64,000 bases of DNA from Bacteroidota bacterium (GTDB lineage Bacteria > Bacteroidota > Bacteroidia > Bacteroidales > GCA-2711565), in assembly GCA_018816945.1 (NCBI GenBank), contig JAHIVC010000099.1, forward strand, positions 378,554 through 442,553, read 5' to 3'. The position numbers and the translations under genes are program-made. Each line of letters opens with the position of its first letter. The stretch's first letter is position 1. Positions 43,378 to 53,472 of this stretch are shown one piece after another. Under the pieces are notes generated by a model that saw nothing but the letters and a program-made list of their open reading frames with translations, made no database searches and had not been told where the DNA came from.

Positions 43378-45747
43378 ATGTTTTTTAATTATATAAAAAT
43401 AGCCATCAGGGCATTTGGGCGGAATAAACTCATTTCTATCATTAACCTTTTAGGCTTATCAATTGGGATTGCCATCTTTGCCATCAGTATTTTTTATGTT
43501 GATTATGAGTTTAACTATGAAAATTTTCAACCCAATAACGATCAGATTTATCGCATTTGCCTAAATAAAGAATTTGTGGGTTCTCCAAGTGCCCTTGGCA
43601 GGTTGATCTCAAGAGATTTTCCGGAAGTTGAATCTTTTGCAAGAATTGGTAGATCAAGTTGGTCGGAAAAAGTTACGATAAAAGCCAATGAAACTTTCTT
43701 CTATGAGTCCCGTTTCTTTTTTACTGATAGTACATTCTTTAAAACATTTGATTATCAATTGGTGCTTGGAGACAGGGAAAGTGTGCTGAACGAAGCTTTT
43801 TCGGTTGTTATCAACGAAAAGACTGCAATTAAATACTTTAATAAAATTGATGTACTTGGCAAAACCATCGAATTTAATGGGAAGACTTATGTAATTTCGG
43901 GTGTCGCAAAGGATGTTCCCCCTAATTCGCATTTTCATTTCGATCTCATCACCACTTTTCGTGGTACTGGAGATTATATGTACGCCGATTTAAAAAAATA
44001 CTGGGGTTCAATAAATTATTTTACTTATGTTAAATTCAAGGAAAACGTATCAGTAAGAAATTTTCAGAATAAACTGATTGAATATGCTACCGAAGAATAT
44101 AAAGATTACGCAGGAATTGAATTTTTCAGAAATTTATATTTTCAACCGATCAGGCTTGCCCATGTTGAAATTATCAGAGGAAACCTTGAAGCACCCGTGA
44201 ATAAAAAATACCTGCTCATTTATATTTTTGTTGCCATCGTTATTTTGGTAGTTGCTTCCATAAATTACGTGAACCTATCCATCGCTGCTTCCCTTCGCAG
44301 GGCAAAAGAAGTTGGATTAAGAAAAGTTGTTGGTGCCGACCGGTATAAAATCCGTAATCAGTTTTTAAGTGAATCTGTCATGTTTACAGTCTTTTCATTA
44401 GCATTAAGTTTCGTTTTTATCGAATCATTTATTCCTTTGTTAAACCGATGGTTCGAACTTAACATTTTTATCGATTATCTGGATTGGAGATTTATTGTTT
44501 TTAGCATAATTATAATCATTTGGGTTGGCATAATATCCGGAAGCTATCCCGCCTTTGTGGTTTCAAGGTTGCAACCCATTAAGGTATTAAAATCCGGATT
44601 TGGGGGGAACAAGGCCAATACCACTTTCAGAAATGTTTTGATGGTTATTCAATTCGTAATTTCCATTTCTTTGATTGTTGGGGCATTTTTTATCACCCAG
44701 CAAATGAATTATGTGGATAACCTTGATTTAGGATATAACCGTCATGGGGTTGTGAATATACCGCTTCATGATGATCGCTTGAAAGAAAAAGGGGAGATTA
44801 TCAAACAGGAGTTTGCTAAAAATTCTGAAATCATTGATTTATCGGCCAATTCCTTCAATATTACAGATCAACCATTTCACCAGACAGTTTATTATGAAAA
44901 TGGAAATGAAGTAGAACAAGATATGACCTGGTATATTTTGGTTGACAAGGATTTTTTTAAAACTTATAAAATAAGGATTCTGCAAGGAAATACTTTTCCA
45001 CAGGTCTCTTTTGAAAATCCAACAGCAGCATATGTGATAAATAAATCAGCAGCAGTTGCATATTTCGGTGATGGAAATCCGATTGGTAAACGACTGAGTA
45101 TGCAAAGTGAAAAAAATATGGGTTACGTGGCAGGTGTGGTCGACGATTTTAATTTCAGGTCGCTGCATTATGCCGTAGAACCTTTGGTCTTTTCTATGGA
45201 TCCTTATGGATATGATTATCTATCTCTTAGGATTGATCCGGAAAAAAGTGAACAAACTATGGATTTTATTGAAAGCAAATGGATGGAATTGTATCCGAAT
45301 TACCCTTTCGAAATTCAGTATGTCGACAACGAATACAAAAAACTTTATAAGGCTGAATTCCAAACAGGATCATTAATACTAGTGTTTACGATGCTTTCAA
45401 TATTGATTTCCTGTATGGGACTTTTCGGGATTAACAGTTTAATTACCAAATACCGGATTCGGGAAATTAGTGTGCGTAAGGTTTTTGGCGCAAGCGTAAG
45501 CCGCATAGTTTTGATATTATCGTCCAATATCGCGAAGCTGGTTTTAATTGCAAATATTATTGCCTGGCCTTTATCTTATTATACCATGGATAATTGGCTG
45601 AATAATTTTACCTATCGGATTCAAATGAATTGGTATATATTTATTTTGGCGGGTTTAATAACACTTATTATATCATTGTTAACAGTGAGTGCACAAGCTA
45701 TCAAGGCTGCCAATACAAATCCATCAGAAACATTAAAATTTGAATAA
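43378..45747 (+). CDS. FtsX/MacB-type pseudo-dimeric ABC permease, unit B (P3)
   Basis: The 789 residues open MFFNYIKIAIRAFGRNKL with helix 1 just after. The first coupling segment is LRRAKEVGLRKVVGADRYK near residue 305, followed by GSYPAFVVSRLQPIKVLKS. The second coupling segment KYRIREISVRKVFGASVSR near residue 695 differs from the usual EQRTKEIGIRK, and the end reads NPSETLKFE. It is first in a three-permease run (P3-P5) behind the best sigma54 promoter of the window, divergent from the unit B regulator. P4 follows after 29 bases. It has no ATPase domain. It is likely expressed on activation of the unit B pair; the substrate is unknown. Confidence 0.88.
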   Translation: MFFNYIKIAIRAFGRNKLISIINLLGLSIGIAIFAISIFYVDYEFNYENFQPNNDQIYRICLNKEFVGSPSALGRLISRDFPEVESFARIGRSSWSEKVTIKANETFFYESRFFFTDSTFFKTFDYQLVLGDRESVLNEAFSVVINEKTAIKYFNKIDVLGKTIEFNGKTYVISGVAKDVPPNSHFHFDLITTFRGTGDYMYADLKKYWGSINYFTYVKFKENVSVRNFQNKLIEYATEEYKDYAGIEFFRNLYFQPIRLAHVEIIRGNLEAPVNKKYLLIYIFVAIVILVVASINYVNLSIAASLRRAKEVGLRKVVGADRYKIRNQFLSESVMFTVFSLALSFVFIESFIPLLNRWFELNIFIDYLDWRFIVFSIIIIIWVGIISGSYPAFVVSRLQPIKVLKSGFGGNKANTTFRNVLMVIQFVISISLIVGAFFITQQMNYVDNLDLGYNRHGVVNIPLHDDRLKEKGEIIKQEFAKNSEIIDLSANSFNITDQPFHQTVYYENGNEVEQDMTWYILVDKDFFKTYKIRILQGNTFPQVSFENPTAAYVINKSAAVAYFGDGNPIGKRLSMQSEKNMGYVAGVVDDFNFRSLHYAVEPLVFSMDPYGYDYLSLRIDPEKSEQTMDFIESKWMELYPNYPFEIQYVDNEYKKLYKAEFQTGSLILVFTMLSILISCMGLFGINSLITKYRIREISVRKVFGASVSRIVLILSSNIAKLVLIANIIAWPLSYYTMDNWLNNFTYRIQMNWYIFILAGLITLIISLLTVSAQAIKAANTNPSETLKFE

Positions 45748-45776
45748 AAACTACTAATTCAACTGAAATAAATACA

Positions 45777-48167
45777 ATGTGGATCAATTATTTGAAAGTA
45801 ATTGTTAGAACTTTAATCAGGAATAAATTCTTTTCACTGATCAATATCATTGGTTTATCTGTGGGGATAGCAGCCTTCGTGCTGATTATGATGTTTGTTG
45901 AGCATGAATTTGAATTTGACAAACATTTTAAAAATGCTAATCAAATATACCGGGTTACTTTGGATATGGAATGGGAACAAGCCCCCACCCAATTTACGGC
46001 ACTGGCTCCCGGTCCAACAGCCATTCAACTGGCAAAAGATTACCCAGAAATCATTGCAGGTACCCGTTTTAGTACATCCGATCGAAGGATGTTCGAGGCA
46101 GTTGACGATCATTTAAATACTGTAGGACAGAAATTTTATGAGAACAATATTTTTATGGTTGATTCAAATTTCTTTAAAGTATTTAATATTCACGTTGTTG
46201 CTGGTGATAAAAACACAATGCTGACAGTTCCGAATTCAATTGTTTTATCGGAAAGTTTGGCCGAAAAATATTTTGGAATGATTGACGTGGTTGGACGAAC
46301 TTTAAAAATGGATAATGAGCAGCATTTAACCATTACAGGGGTGATAAAGGATTTGCCAACTACCACCCATTTTAAAACAGACATTTTACTCACCACCAAC
46401 GGCGATCCCAATTTCAATATCAATAATTGGCGGACATTTTTGTATTCATTTGTCAGGATTACAGAAAATGCCGATTTGAAAAATATCGATCAAAAACTGC
46501 TTGCTTTCAAGGAAAAATATTACGCTCCATGGAAAGAAACTTCAACTTTCCGCTTTCAAAAAATGCTCGATATTCACCTCAAAAACGACCGGATTTTTGA
46601 TTATGCCCTGACTGGAGATTTTAAAAATGTATTGTTTTTAATTTCCATTGCTTTTTTGGTTCTGGTTATCGCTTGTATGAATTTTATGAATTTATCGACT
46701 GCCAGATCCATGCATCGATCAAAGGAAGTAGGGATCAGAAAGGTTGTTGGGGCAAGCCGTACAAATCTAATCGTGCAGTTTTTGGGCGAATCCATCATGG
46801 TATCTTTCATCTCCATGTTTATTGGCATTGTTTTGATTGAATCGATCATTCCCGAATTTCAAAAATTAATTAGTGCCAATTTATCGGTTAATTATTTAAA
46901 ACATTTAATCAGTTTTATTGGATTGACCATAGTTGTTGGATTATTCTCAGGAATCTATCCTGCCTTTTTCACTTCTTCTTTTCAGCCCATGGTTGCTTTA
47001 AAAAATAAAACCGTTTTGGGAGGAACTAGCATTATCACCCGTAAAATATTGGTGATTTTCCAATTTGTGGTAATGGTGATTTTATTGAGTGGAGTAATGG
47101 TGATTTTTCAGCAAATGAAATATGTGAAAAACCGACCCTTGGGTTTTGATAAAGATCAAATTGTTTATACCTCTTTTAAAGATGAGATTCAGGGAGGACA
47201 AGCAAATTTATTGAAAGAGATGTTGCTTTCGAATCCAAATATCAAAACCGCTTTTCTTACCTCTCAACTTCCCGGTGAAACTCCTTTTGGAGATCATTTT
47301 TTGATTGAAGGAAATGAAAAGTCATTTCCGGCCCGAACAACAAGTATTGGCTACGAATACATACCAGGGCTTAAAATCGAAATTCTTACCGGAAGAAATT
47401 TTTCAAAAGAATTTGGAACTGATTCTTCTTCATGCATCATAAATGAAAGCGCCATGAAGAAATTCGGATGGAATATGGATGATGTGATTGGTAAAAAAAT
47501 GAGCTGGAACTTTGCTTCCAGCTGGGATAACCAGATAAATGGTCGTGTGATTGGGGTTGTTAAAGATTATCATTTTAAATCATTGCATGAAGAAATTGAA
47601 CCCATCATTTTAACATTCAATCCTTCACTTAATCGAATTGTTGCGGCAAAAGTCAACATGGAGAATATTGATCAAACCATCAGATTTATCGAAAAATCAT
47701 TTAAAGAAATTAATCCGGCTTATCCTTTTGAGTATAGTTTCTTGTCCGACGATTTTGAGGTGCTTTACAAAAGGGAAGCACAATTCGAAAAAATATTCAG
47801 ATATTTTGTTGTTCTGGCTATCATCATAGCAATTCTTGGTTTATTGGGCCTAACGGCATTTATGGCCGAAAAGAAGGTGAGGGAAATAGGCATCCGTAAA
47901 ACTTATGGGGCTTCTATTTTAGGTATCATTAAATTATTTACCCGCGAATTTACCCTTTATGTAAGCATTGCAAATATTATCGGAATACCTATTGCCATCT
48001 TGATTATGAACCGATGGTTGAACAATTTTTATTACCGGATCAATATTACCTGGTGGCTATTTTTAATGGTTTTTATACTCAGTTTAATTATTGCCATTGG
48101 CACTGTTGCATTTCTTGCCTGGAAAGCAGCCCTTAAAAATCCAATTGAGGCTATTAAATATGAATGA
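45777..48167 (+). CDS. FtsX/MacB-type pseudo-dimeric ABC permease, unit B (P4)
   Basis: The 796 residues open MWINYLKVIVRTLIRNKF. The first coupling segment is MHRSKEVGIRKVVGASRTN near residue 315, then GIYPAFFTSSFQPMVALKN. The second is EKKVREIGIRKTYGASILG near residue 702, and the protein ends NPIEAIKYE. The layout is again one plus three helices with a large periplasmic domain in each half. It lies 29 bases behind P3 and is surely co-transcribed. P3 and P4 are distant relatives rather than recent copies, so they may form a heteromeric transporter or have separate substrates. Confidence 0.88.
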   Translation: MWINYLKVIVRTLIRNKFFSLINIIGLSVGIAAFVLIMMFVEHEFEFDKHFKNANQIYRVTLDMEWEQAPTQFTALAPGPTAIQLAKDYPEIIAGTRFSTSDRRMFEAVDDHLNTVGQKFYENNIFMVDSNFFKVFNIHVVAGDKNTMLTVPNSIVLSESLAEKYFGMIDVVGRTLKMDNEQHLTITGVIKDLPTTTHFKTDILLTTNGDPNFNINNWRTFLYSFVRITENADLKNIDQKLLAFKEKYYAPWKETSTFRFQKMLDIHLKNDRIFDYALTGDFKNVLFLISIAFLVLVIACMNFMNLSTARSMHRSKEVGIRKVVGASRTNLIVQFLGESIMVSFISMFIGIVLIESIIPEFQKLISANLSVNYLKHLISFIGLTIVVGLFSGIYPAFFTSSFQPMVALKNKTVLGGTSIITRKILVIFQFVVMVILLSGVMVIFQQMKYVKNRPLGFDKDQIVYTSFKDEIQGGQANLLKEMLLSNPNIKTAFLTSQLPGETPFGDHFLIEGNEKSFPARTTSIGYEYIPGLKIEILTGRNFSKEFGTDSSSCIINESAMKKFGWNMDDVIGKKMSWNFASSWDNQINGRVIGVVKDYHFKSLHEEIEPIILTFNPSLNRIVAAKVNMENIDQTIRFIEKSFKEINPAYPFEYSFLSDDFEVLYKREAQFEKIFRYFVVLAIIIAILGLLGLTAFMAEKKVREIGIRKTYGASILGIIKLFTREFTLYVSIANIIGIPIAILIMNRWLNNFYYRINITWWLFLMVFILSLIIAIGTVAFLAWKAALKNPIEAIKYE

Positions 48168-48339
48168 TCAGTTAAGCTGGTAGGTTCTTAAACAATAAGG
48201 TTAATTTTATCAACTTTTTTGTAATTTTTTAGTCGCTCAATCGTCATTATAAGTCTATTAACTTTCTTTAACATTCTTTTAACTAAGCAGTTAAAATAAT
48301 TTTTTATTTTTAGTCTTCACAACCCCAAAATGATTTAAA

Positions 48340-50742
48340 ATGATTCAAAATTATCTTAAAACCGCACTTCGATTATTGATCCGCCAAAAAAGCTATTCGA
48401 TGATAAACATTGGTGGCCTGGCTATTGGTATGTCAGTCTGTATCCTTATCCTATCCTATGTTATTCATGAACTTAGCTTTGATAAATTTCATGAAAAGTC
48501 AGATCAAATTTATAGGGTTGGTTTGAATGCTACCGTTGGTGGGAATATAATGAACCTTGCTGTTACGAGTGCTCCAATGGGAGAAGCTTTACGTGAAGAT
48601 TTTCCGGAAGTGATTGACAATACAAAGTTTGTTATCGCCAGTGGTCAGGAATTCGAAGTTGGAGAACGAAAATTTATTCAGGATGGAATTTTATATGCTG
48701 ATTCTTCGTTTTTGGATATTTTTTCTTTTAAACTGATTCAAGGTAATCGAACAGAAGTTTTATTGAATCCCAGAAGCATCGTTTTAACGGAAACTGTCGC
48801 TAAAAAATTCTTCGGAGAAAACAAGGCTGTGGGAGAGGTCATTCGGATCGATAATGAAATTGCTTACACTGTTACCGGTGTATTGCAGGATATTCCTCCG
48901 AATTCTCAAATCCAGTTTCAACTAATTGTTAGTATGGACATCAGAGATCCCAGCTCCAGGTTATATGGATCAAATAGTTGGGGAAATATTATGATGTATT
49001 CCTATGTAATGTTGGATAAAAATGCAGATTATCTGAAATTACAGGAGAAATTTAATGATTTTAAAATAAGGCATACACAACAATTGGTTGATATGGGTGT
49101 GCATTTTGATCTTTTTTTACAACCATTAACCAGCATCCATTTATATTCAAATTTGGAAAGAGAAGGGGATAATAAAGGGGATATCACCTATGTTTATTTA
49201 TTTTCAGCCATTGCCACATTTATTCTCTTCATTGCATGTATTAATTATATGAATCTGGCATCAGCCCGTTCATTTAAACGTGCCAAAGAAGTGGGAATGC
49301 GTAAAATTCATGGAGCCATCCGGTCTCAATTGATACGTCAATTTATAGGAGAATCTATCTTATTTAGCATAGTCGCTTTTGTGTTATCAATTATAATTGT
49401 TCAGATTACTTTGCCGATGTTCAATAATTTAGTCTATCAAAATGACAGTTCTTCGGATTTATTCAGTAATAAGCTGACAATTATTGGTGTTTTTGTGGCG
49501 ATTACTTTTATTGTTGGTATTTTGGCAGGATCATATCCTGCCTTTTATATGTCATCCTTTTCGCCCATTGCTGCTTTAAAGGGTGAAAAAGTGAAAGGCA
49601 AGAAAAAATCATTATTGCGCAATATATTAGTAGTTATACAGTTTAGCATTGCCGTGACTCTAATAATTTGCACTTCGGTTATTTATAAGCAATTAAATTT
49701 TATGCAGAATAAAGATCTGGGGTTTAAAGGAGAGAATAGAATTATTATACCAATTAGGAGTGAATCATTGCGGAAAAAGAGTGAAGTTTTAAGAAATGAA
49801 TTTATAGCATTATCTGATGTTGAAAAGGTCAGCATTACGAATGGTGCTCCTGGTATTGGGATGAGTGGCTCGGGGTATTATCCAGAAGGTGGTGATAATA
49901 ATAATCCGGTTATTATTTATAATAGTACCATTGATGATCAGTTTGTTGAAACAATGGGAATGGAAATTGTTATTGGAAGGAATTTTTCTCATGAATTTGG
50001 CACTGATACATTAGCTGTATTAATTAATGAAGAGCTTGCAAAAAGATATAATTGGGATGATCCAATTGGTAAAAAATTATCAGTTAATGTTGGAGACAGT
50101 GTGCCACGGATTGATTTTAAAGTAGTTGGGGTGCTTAAGAGTTTTCATTTCCGTTCTTTGCTTACAAAAGTGGAACCCTTTGCATACCATTACCGACAAT
50201 CAAATATGCAATATGTTTTGATAAAATTAAATGCTAAAAACAAAGAATCAGCTTTAAAAAAGGTTGAAGAAAAATGGGCCGAATTATCAAATAATGCCCC
50301 ATTCGATTATTTATTTGTTGATGAAAATTTTAAAAAGAGTTATTTTTCCTATATCCGAATGGGAATACTGTTCACAGCTTTTACCTTGATTGCCATATTT
50401 ATAGCATGTATCGGATTATTTGGTTTGGCATCATTCCTAACCGAGTTGCGAACAAAGGAAATTGGAATCCGCAAAGTAAATGGTGCGGGTGTAATGAAAA
50501 TTTTGCAGTTGTTAAATACTGATTTTTTGAAATGGGTATGCATTGCTAATATTATTGCATGGCCTGTTGCTTGGTATTTTATGACTGAATGGCTGAAGAA
50601 TTTTTCTTATCAAATAAGCTTAAGCTGGTATTATTTTGCTTTTGGTGCATTACTTTCAATAATGATTGCGCTGATTACAGTCAGCTATCAATCAATTAAA
50701 TCGGCAACACAAAACCCGGTAGATTGTTTGAGATATGAATAG
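48340..50742 (+). CDS. FtsX/MacB-type pseudo-dimeric ABC permease, unit B (P5)
   Basis: The 800 residues open MIQNYLKTALRLLIRQKS. The first coupling segment is FKRAKEVGMRKIHGAIRSQ near residue 310, then GSYPAFYMSSFSPIAALKG. The second is ELRTKEIGIRKVNGAGVMK near residue 705, and the end reads NPVDCLRYE. It is 172 bases behind P4, a gap without hairpin or sigma54 element. It may belong to the P3-P4 transcript or have its own promoter. A strong palindromic terminator follows immediately, and after it the remnant of a kinase gene. Confidence 0.88.
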   Translation: MIQNYLKTALRLLIRQKSYSMINIGGLAIGMSVCILILSYVIHELSFDKFHEKSDQIYRVGLNATVGGNIMNLAVTSAPMGEALREDFPEVIDNTKFVIASGQEFEVGERKFIQDGILYADSSFLDIFSFKLIQGNRTEVLLNPRSIVLTETVAKKFFGENKAVGEVIRIDNEIAYTVTGVLQDIPPNSQIQFQLIVSMDIRDPSSRLYGSNSWGNIMMYSYVMLDKNADYLKLQEKFNDFKIRHTQQLVDMGVHFDLFLQPLTSIHLYSNLEREGDNKGDITYVYLFSAIATFILFIACINYMNLASARSFKRAKEVGMRKIHGAIRSQLIRQFIGESILFSIVAFVLSIIIVQITLPMFNNLVYQNDSSSDLFSNKLTIIGVFVAITFIVGILAGSYPAFYMSSFSPIAALKGEKVKGKKKSLLRNILVVIQFSIAVTLIICTSVIYKQLNFMQNKDLGFKGENRIIIPIRSESLRKKSEVLRNEFIALSDVEKVSITNGAPGIGMSGSGYYPEGGDNNNPVIIYNSTIDDQFVETMGMEIVIGRNFSHEFGTDTLAVLINEELAKRYNWDDPIGKKLSVNVGDSVPRIDFKVVGVLKSFHFRSLLTKVEPFAYHYRQSNMQYVLIKLNAKNKESALKKVEEKWAELSNNAPFDYLFVDENFKKSYFSYIRMGILFTAFTLIAIFIACIGLFGLASFLTELRTKEIGIRKVNGAGVMKILQLLNTDFLKWVCIANIIAWPVAWYFMTEWLKNFSYQISLSWYYFAFGALLSIMIALITVSYQSIKSATQNPVDCLRYE

Positions 50743-50748
50743 TGAAGT

Positions 50749-50784
50749 AAGGGATGGCTTCCCCAATTGGGGAAGCCATCCCTT
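50749..50784. terminator. Perfect 36-base palindrome after P5
   Basis: AAGGGATGGCTTCCCC, an AATT centre and the exact reverse complement form a self-complementary hairpin six bases after the P5 stop. It probably ends the P3-P5 transcript. No long T-run follows, so it may work in both directions or as an RNA stability element. A related hairpin stands after P7. Confidence 0.65.
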
Positions 50785-50796
50785 AGGGTTGCTAAC

Positions 50797-50863
50797 CTAA
50801 AAATTCAATGTAAAAGTTGTTTTATTTTTGGATTGACTGAACCGAGATGCTTCCTTTATGTTT
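50797..50863 (-). pseudogene. Remnant of a histidine kinase gene 3' end
   Basis: Read on the minus strand, the bases encode HKGSISVQSIQK and then, after a frame change in an A-run, KTTFTLNF and a stop. The kinases of this window end in HNGSISVKS...GSTFTLEF, HEGSISVRS...TIFTLKF and HNGNISVQS...GSTFTLMF. Position (behind a permease terminator) and orientation equal those of the intact kinases at 40459 and 63919. The rest of the gene is gone and the stop of permease P6 follows 11 bases away. Confidence 0.62.
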
Positions 50864-50874
50864 TTCCGGAAATA

Positions 50875-53304
50875 TCATTGGTATCTTAAACTATCCAACG
50901 GATTCGATCGCCCTGCTTTAACAGACTGATAGATTACAATCGTCAAACTGATGCCCATGGAAATAAAAAACGATAAAATAAATATCCAGGGCCTTAAGTC
51001 GATGTGATAAGCAAAGTTGTCAAGCCATTTGTCAAAGAGGTAATAGGCAATAGGCCAGGCAATAATATTTGCGAGAATCGTCAGATAAATGATTGATTTC
51101 ACCAATAACAAAACAATATCTTTCATGGAAGCACCAAAGGTTTTCCTAATCCCGATTTCTTTAATCTTTTGCTCGGCCGTAAATGCGGAAAGTGCAAAAA
51201 GCCCCAAACAGGTGATGATGACCAGAATGATTGAAAAAATGCCAAATAAATTTGCCATGAATGCTTCAGCGCGATAAAGTTTATCGAATTCCACCTCTAA
51301 GAACTGATATTCAAACGGAATATTGGGGTCGGCCGAAAGTAAGGTTTTTTCAATATGATTGATCGCATTTGTTTTATTTTCAGGATTAATTTTTACATAG
51401 ATAAAACGAAACATTCTTGGGTCATAGGATAATACCAAAGGACGGATTTCAGATTTCAGGGTCTGAAAGTGAAAATCTTTTATTATGCCGATGATATTGT
51501 GTTCTTTATCAAAAGATCCCCTATGAGGAACCACTTTCATACCGATTGGATTTTCGATATTCATTCTGCCCAAAGTAGATTCATTAATTATAATCTCTTT
51601 ATGTCTCATTTTAACAGATGGAGATAGATCTTCACCCATGATTAGTTTTATTCCAAACGTTTTTAAGAAGTCATGTTCAATATGATTGAATCCAAAATCT
51701 CCCCCTCCATTAATAAATTTTTCATCAGCCCCCATCCACAAAAAGTTAGATGATGAGTATGCACCAGCACTCATGGCCGCAGTACTGGCCGTGACATTAA
51801 CAATATCGGGGTTCTTTAATAACTCGGTTTTGATAAAATCAAATTTCTCAAGATATTTCCCGGATACATTTATAGTAACCGTATTTTTATAATCAAACCC
51901 CAGGTCTTTATTCCGGATAAATGAATATTGGCTGAAGATGATCACCGTCCCTATAATAAGTGCAACGGAAAACGTGAACTGGATAAGTACCAATATTTTT
52001 CTAAAAAGGTTCCCCCCTTGTTTGTTTCCGGACGCACCATAAAGGACTTTAATGGGACGGAAATTCGACAATAAAAGAGCCGGATAGCTCCCTGCCATAA
52101 CACTGCTGGCCAAGGTGATCAAAATTAATACGCCCACTATTTTTATACTTCCAAAGCTGCTGAACGACAATGTTTCTCCGATCAACTGATTGCAAAATGG
52201 CAGAATGAGTTTTACAATGGCCAATGAAATCAGTAATGAGAGGATAGCCATTAACAGCGTTTCGAGATAAAATTGGATGATCAGGTTTTTTCGCAGTGCC
52301 CCAAATGTTTTTTTGATCCCGACCTCTTTGGCACGAATGGATGAACGGGCCGTTGTCAGGGTCATGAAATTGATACAGGAAACCAACAATAACAGGCCCG
52401 AAATAATCAGAAACATATTTACATTGCTTTTGTTCCCTTTTTTATTGGCCGCGCCTCCTATAATTTTATCGGACTCCAGATACATGTTTTTTAAGGGCAT
52501 CAGGTGAATATAGTATTGCCAATTATTTTCAAATTCAGGTTGTCTGGCCTGAAGATAACCATATGCTTTTTGCCGGAAATTTTCAATATCCGTACCCTCT
52601 TTTAATAAAATATAGCTTTGAAAAAAATGAAGTCCCCAATTACCATTAATATCATAATTTCCATTTTCAGGCATGAAATCCGTTATTCGAATAAACGGGA
52701 TGAGCGAAACAAACTGAAGGCTTGAATTTTCGGGAACATCCTTTAGTATGCCTGTTACCTTAAAGTTAAAGTTGTTGTCCACCTGAATTACTTTTCCCAT
52801 GGGGTCTTCGTCCCCAAATATTTTTTTTGAAAAAGATGCTGTCAATACGATTGAATTTGGATCGAGCAAAGCGGTATTTGGGTCCCCTTCTAAAAAGGGG
52901 AACGAAAATATCTGAAAGAAATCAGTATCGGCAAATCCAAAAAATTCTTCTGAAAAAACGACGTCTTTATATTTAATCAGGTTGTTGTTACGCTCTCTTT
53001 GAATAAAGACCCGGAAACGTGCATATTTTTCAATTTCAGGAAGATCGGCTGCCATACTTGGAACCAAGGCTGGGGCTGTTCCAGAATTAATATTGTTTTT
53101 ACGTGAGACTACCCATTCCTTGTAAAGCTGATAGGTACGGTCGTTTTTTTCGTGAATACGGTCGTAGCTTAATTGATTAAATACCCATAAAAGAATAATG
53201 ATACTGATCGACATTCCCAATACCAGCCCGGCTACATTTATAAGGGAGGATAACTTTCTGCTTTTAATATTTATCCAAGCGGTTTTAAAATAATAGTTGA
53301 CCAT
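50875..53304 (-). CDS. FtsX/MacB-type pseudo-dimeric ABC permease, unit C (P6)
   Basis: The 809 residues open MVNYYFKTAWINIKSRKL. The first coupling segment is SIRAKEVGIKKTFGALRKN near residue 322, then GSYPALLLSNFRPIKVLYG. The second is EQKIKEIGIRKTFGASMKD near residue 715, and the protein ends NPLDSLRYQ; it is the only one of eight ending in Gln. It is the only permease on the minus strand. Its regulator pair is divergent on the plus strand, so unit C is the mirror image of units B and D. A sigma54-like element lies 45-60 bases before its start. Its periplasmic domains are diverged from the rest, which suggests a distinct ligand. Confidence 0.88.
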   Translation of the reverse strand: MVNYYFKTAWINIKSRKLSSLINVAGLVLGMSISIIILLWVFNQLSYDRIHEKNDRTYQLYKEWVVSRKNNINSGTAPALVPSMAADLPEIEKYARFRVFIQRERNNNLIKYKDVVFSEEFFGFADTDFFQIFSFPFLEGDPNTALLDPNSIVLTASFSKKIFGDEDPMGKVIQVDNNFNFKVTGILKDVPENSSLQFVSLIPFIRITDFMPENGNYDINGNWGLHFFQSYILLKEGTDIENFRQKAYGYLQARQPEFENNWQYYIHLMPLKNMYLESDKIIGGAANKKGNKSNVNMFLIISGLLLLVSCINFMTLTTARSSIRAKEVGIKKTFGALRKNLIIQFYLETLLMAILSLLISLAIVKLILPFCNQLIGETLSFSSFGSIKIVGVLILITLASSVMAGSYPALLLSNFRPIKVLYGASGNKQGGNLFRKILVLIQFTFSVALIIGTVIIFSQYSFIRNKDLGFDYKNTVTINVSGKYLEKFDFIKTELLKNPDIVNVTASTAAMSAGAYSSSNFLWMGADEKFINGGGDFGFNHIEHDFLKTFGIKLIMGEDLSPSVKMRHKEIIINESTLGRMNIENPIGMKVVPHRGSFDKEHNIIGIIKDFHFQTLKSEIRPLVLSYDPRMFRFIYVKINPENKTNAINHIEKTLLSADPNIPFEYQFLEVEFDKLYRAEAFMANLFGIFSIILVIITCLGLFALSAFTAEQKIKEIGIRKTFGASMKDIVLLLVKSIIYLTILANIIAWPIAYYLFDKWLDNFAYHIDLRPWIFILSFFISMGISLTIVIYQSVKAGRSNPLDSLRYQ

Positions 53305-53348
53305 GATTTAAAGAATAAAATTTGATATATGATATTAGATTTATTATT

Positions 53349-53455
53349 TTCAAAATCAATGCCAGTACGTAATGCAATGAAATACAGATGTATAAGATTT
53401 TTTAGTTTTTGAAAGTGTAACAATTCAATACATTGAGAGTATCTATATCATACAC
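53349..53455 (-). promoter_or_regulatory. Sigma54-like promoter of P6 with a different dyad pair, unit C
   Basis: On the minus strand, TGGCATTGATTTTGAA (53364 down to 53349) has a good -24 half and a TTGA -12 half; the start codon is 60 bases after its beginning. Upstream, GTGTA-N8-ATAC occurs twice in opposite orientation, at 53415-53431 on plus and 53455-53439 on minus. This differs from the GTTC/GAAC sites of units A, B and D. Confidence 0.55.
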
Positions 53456-53472
53456 TTCTATCATTTTTAAAA

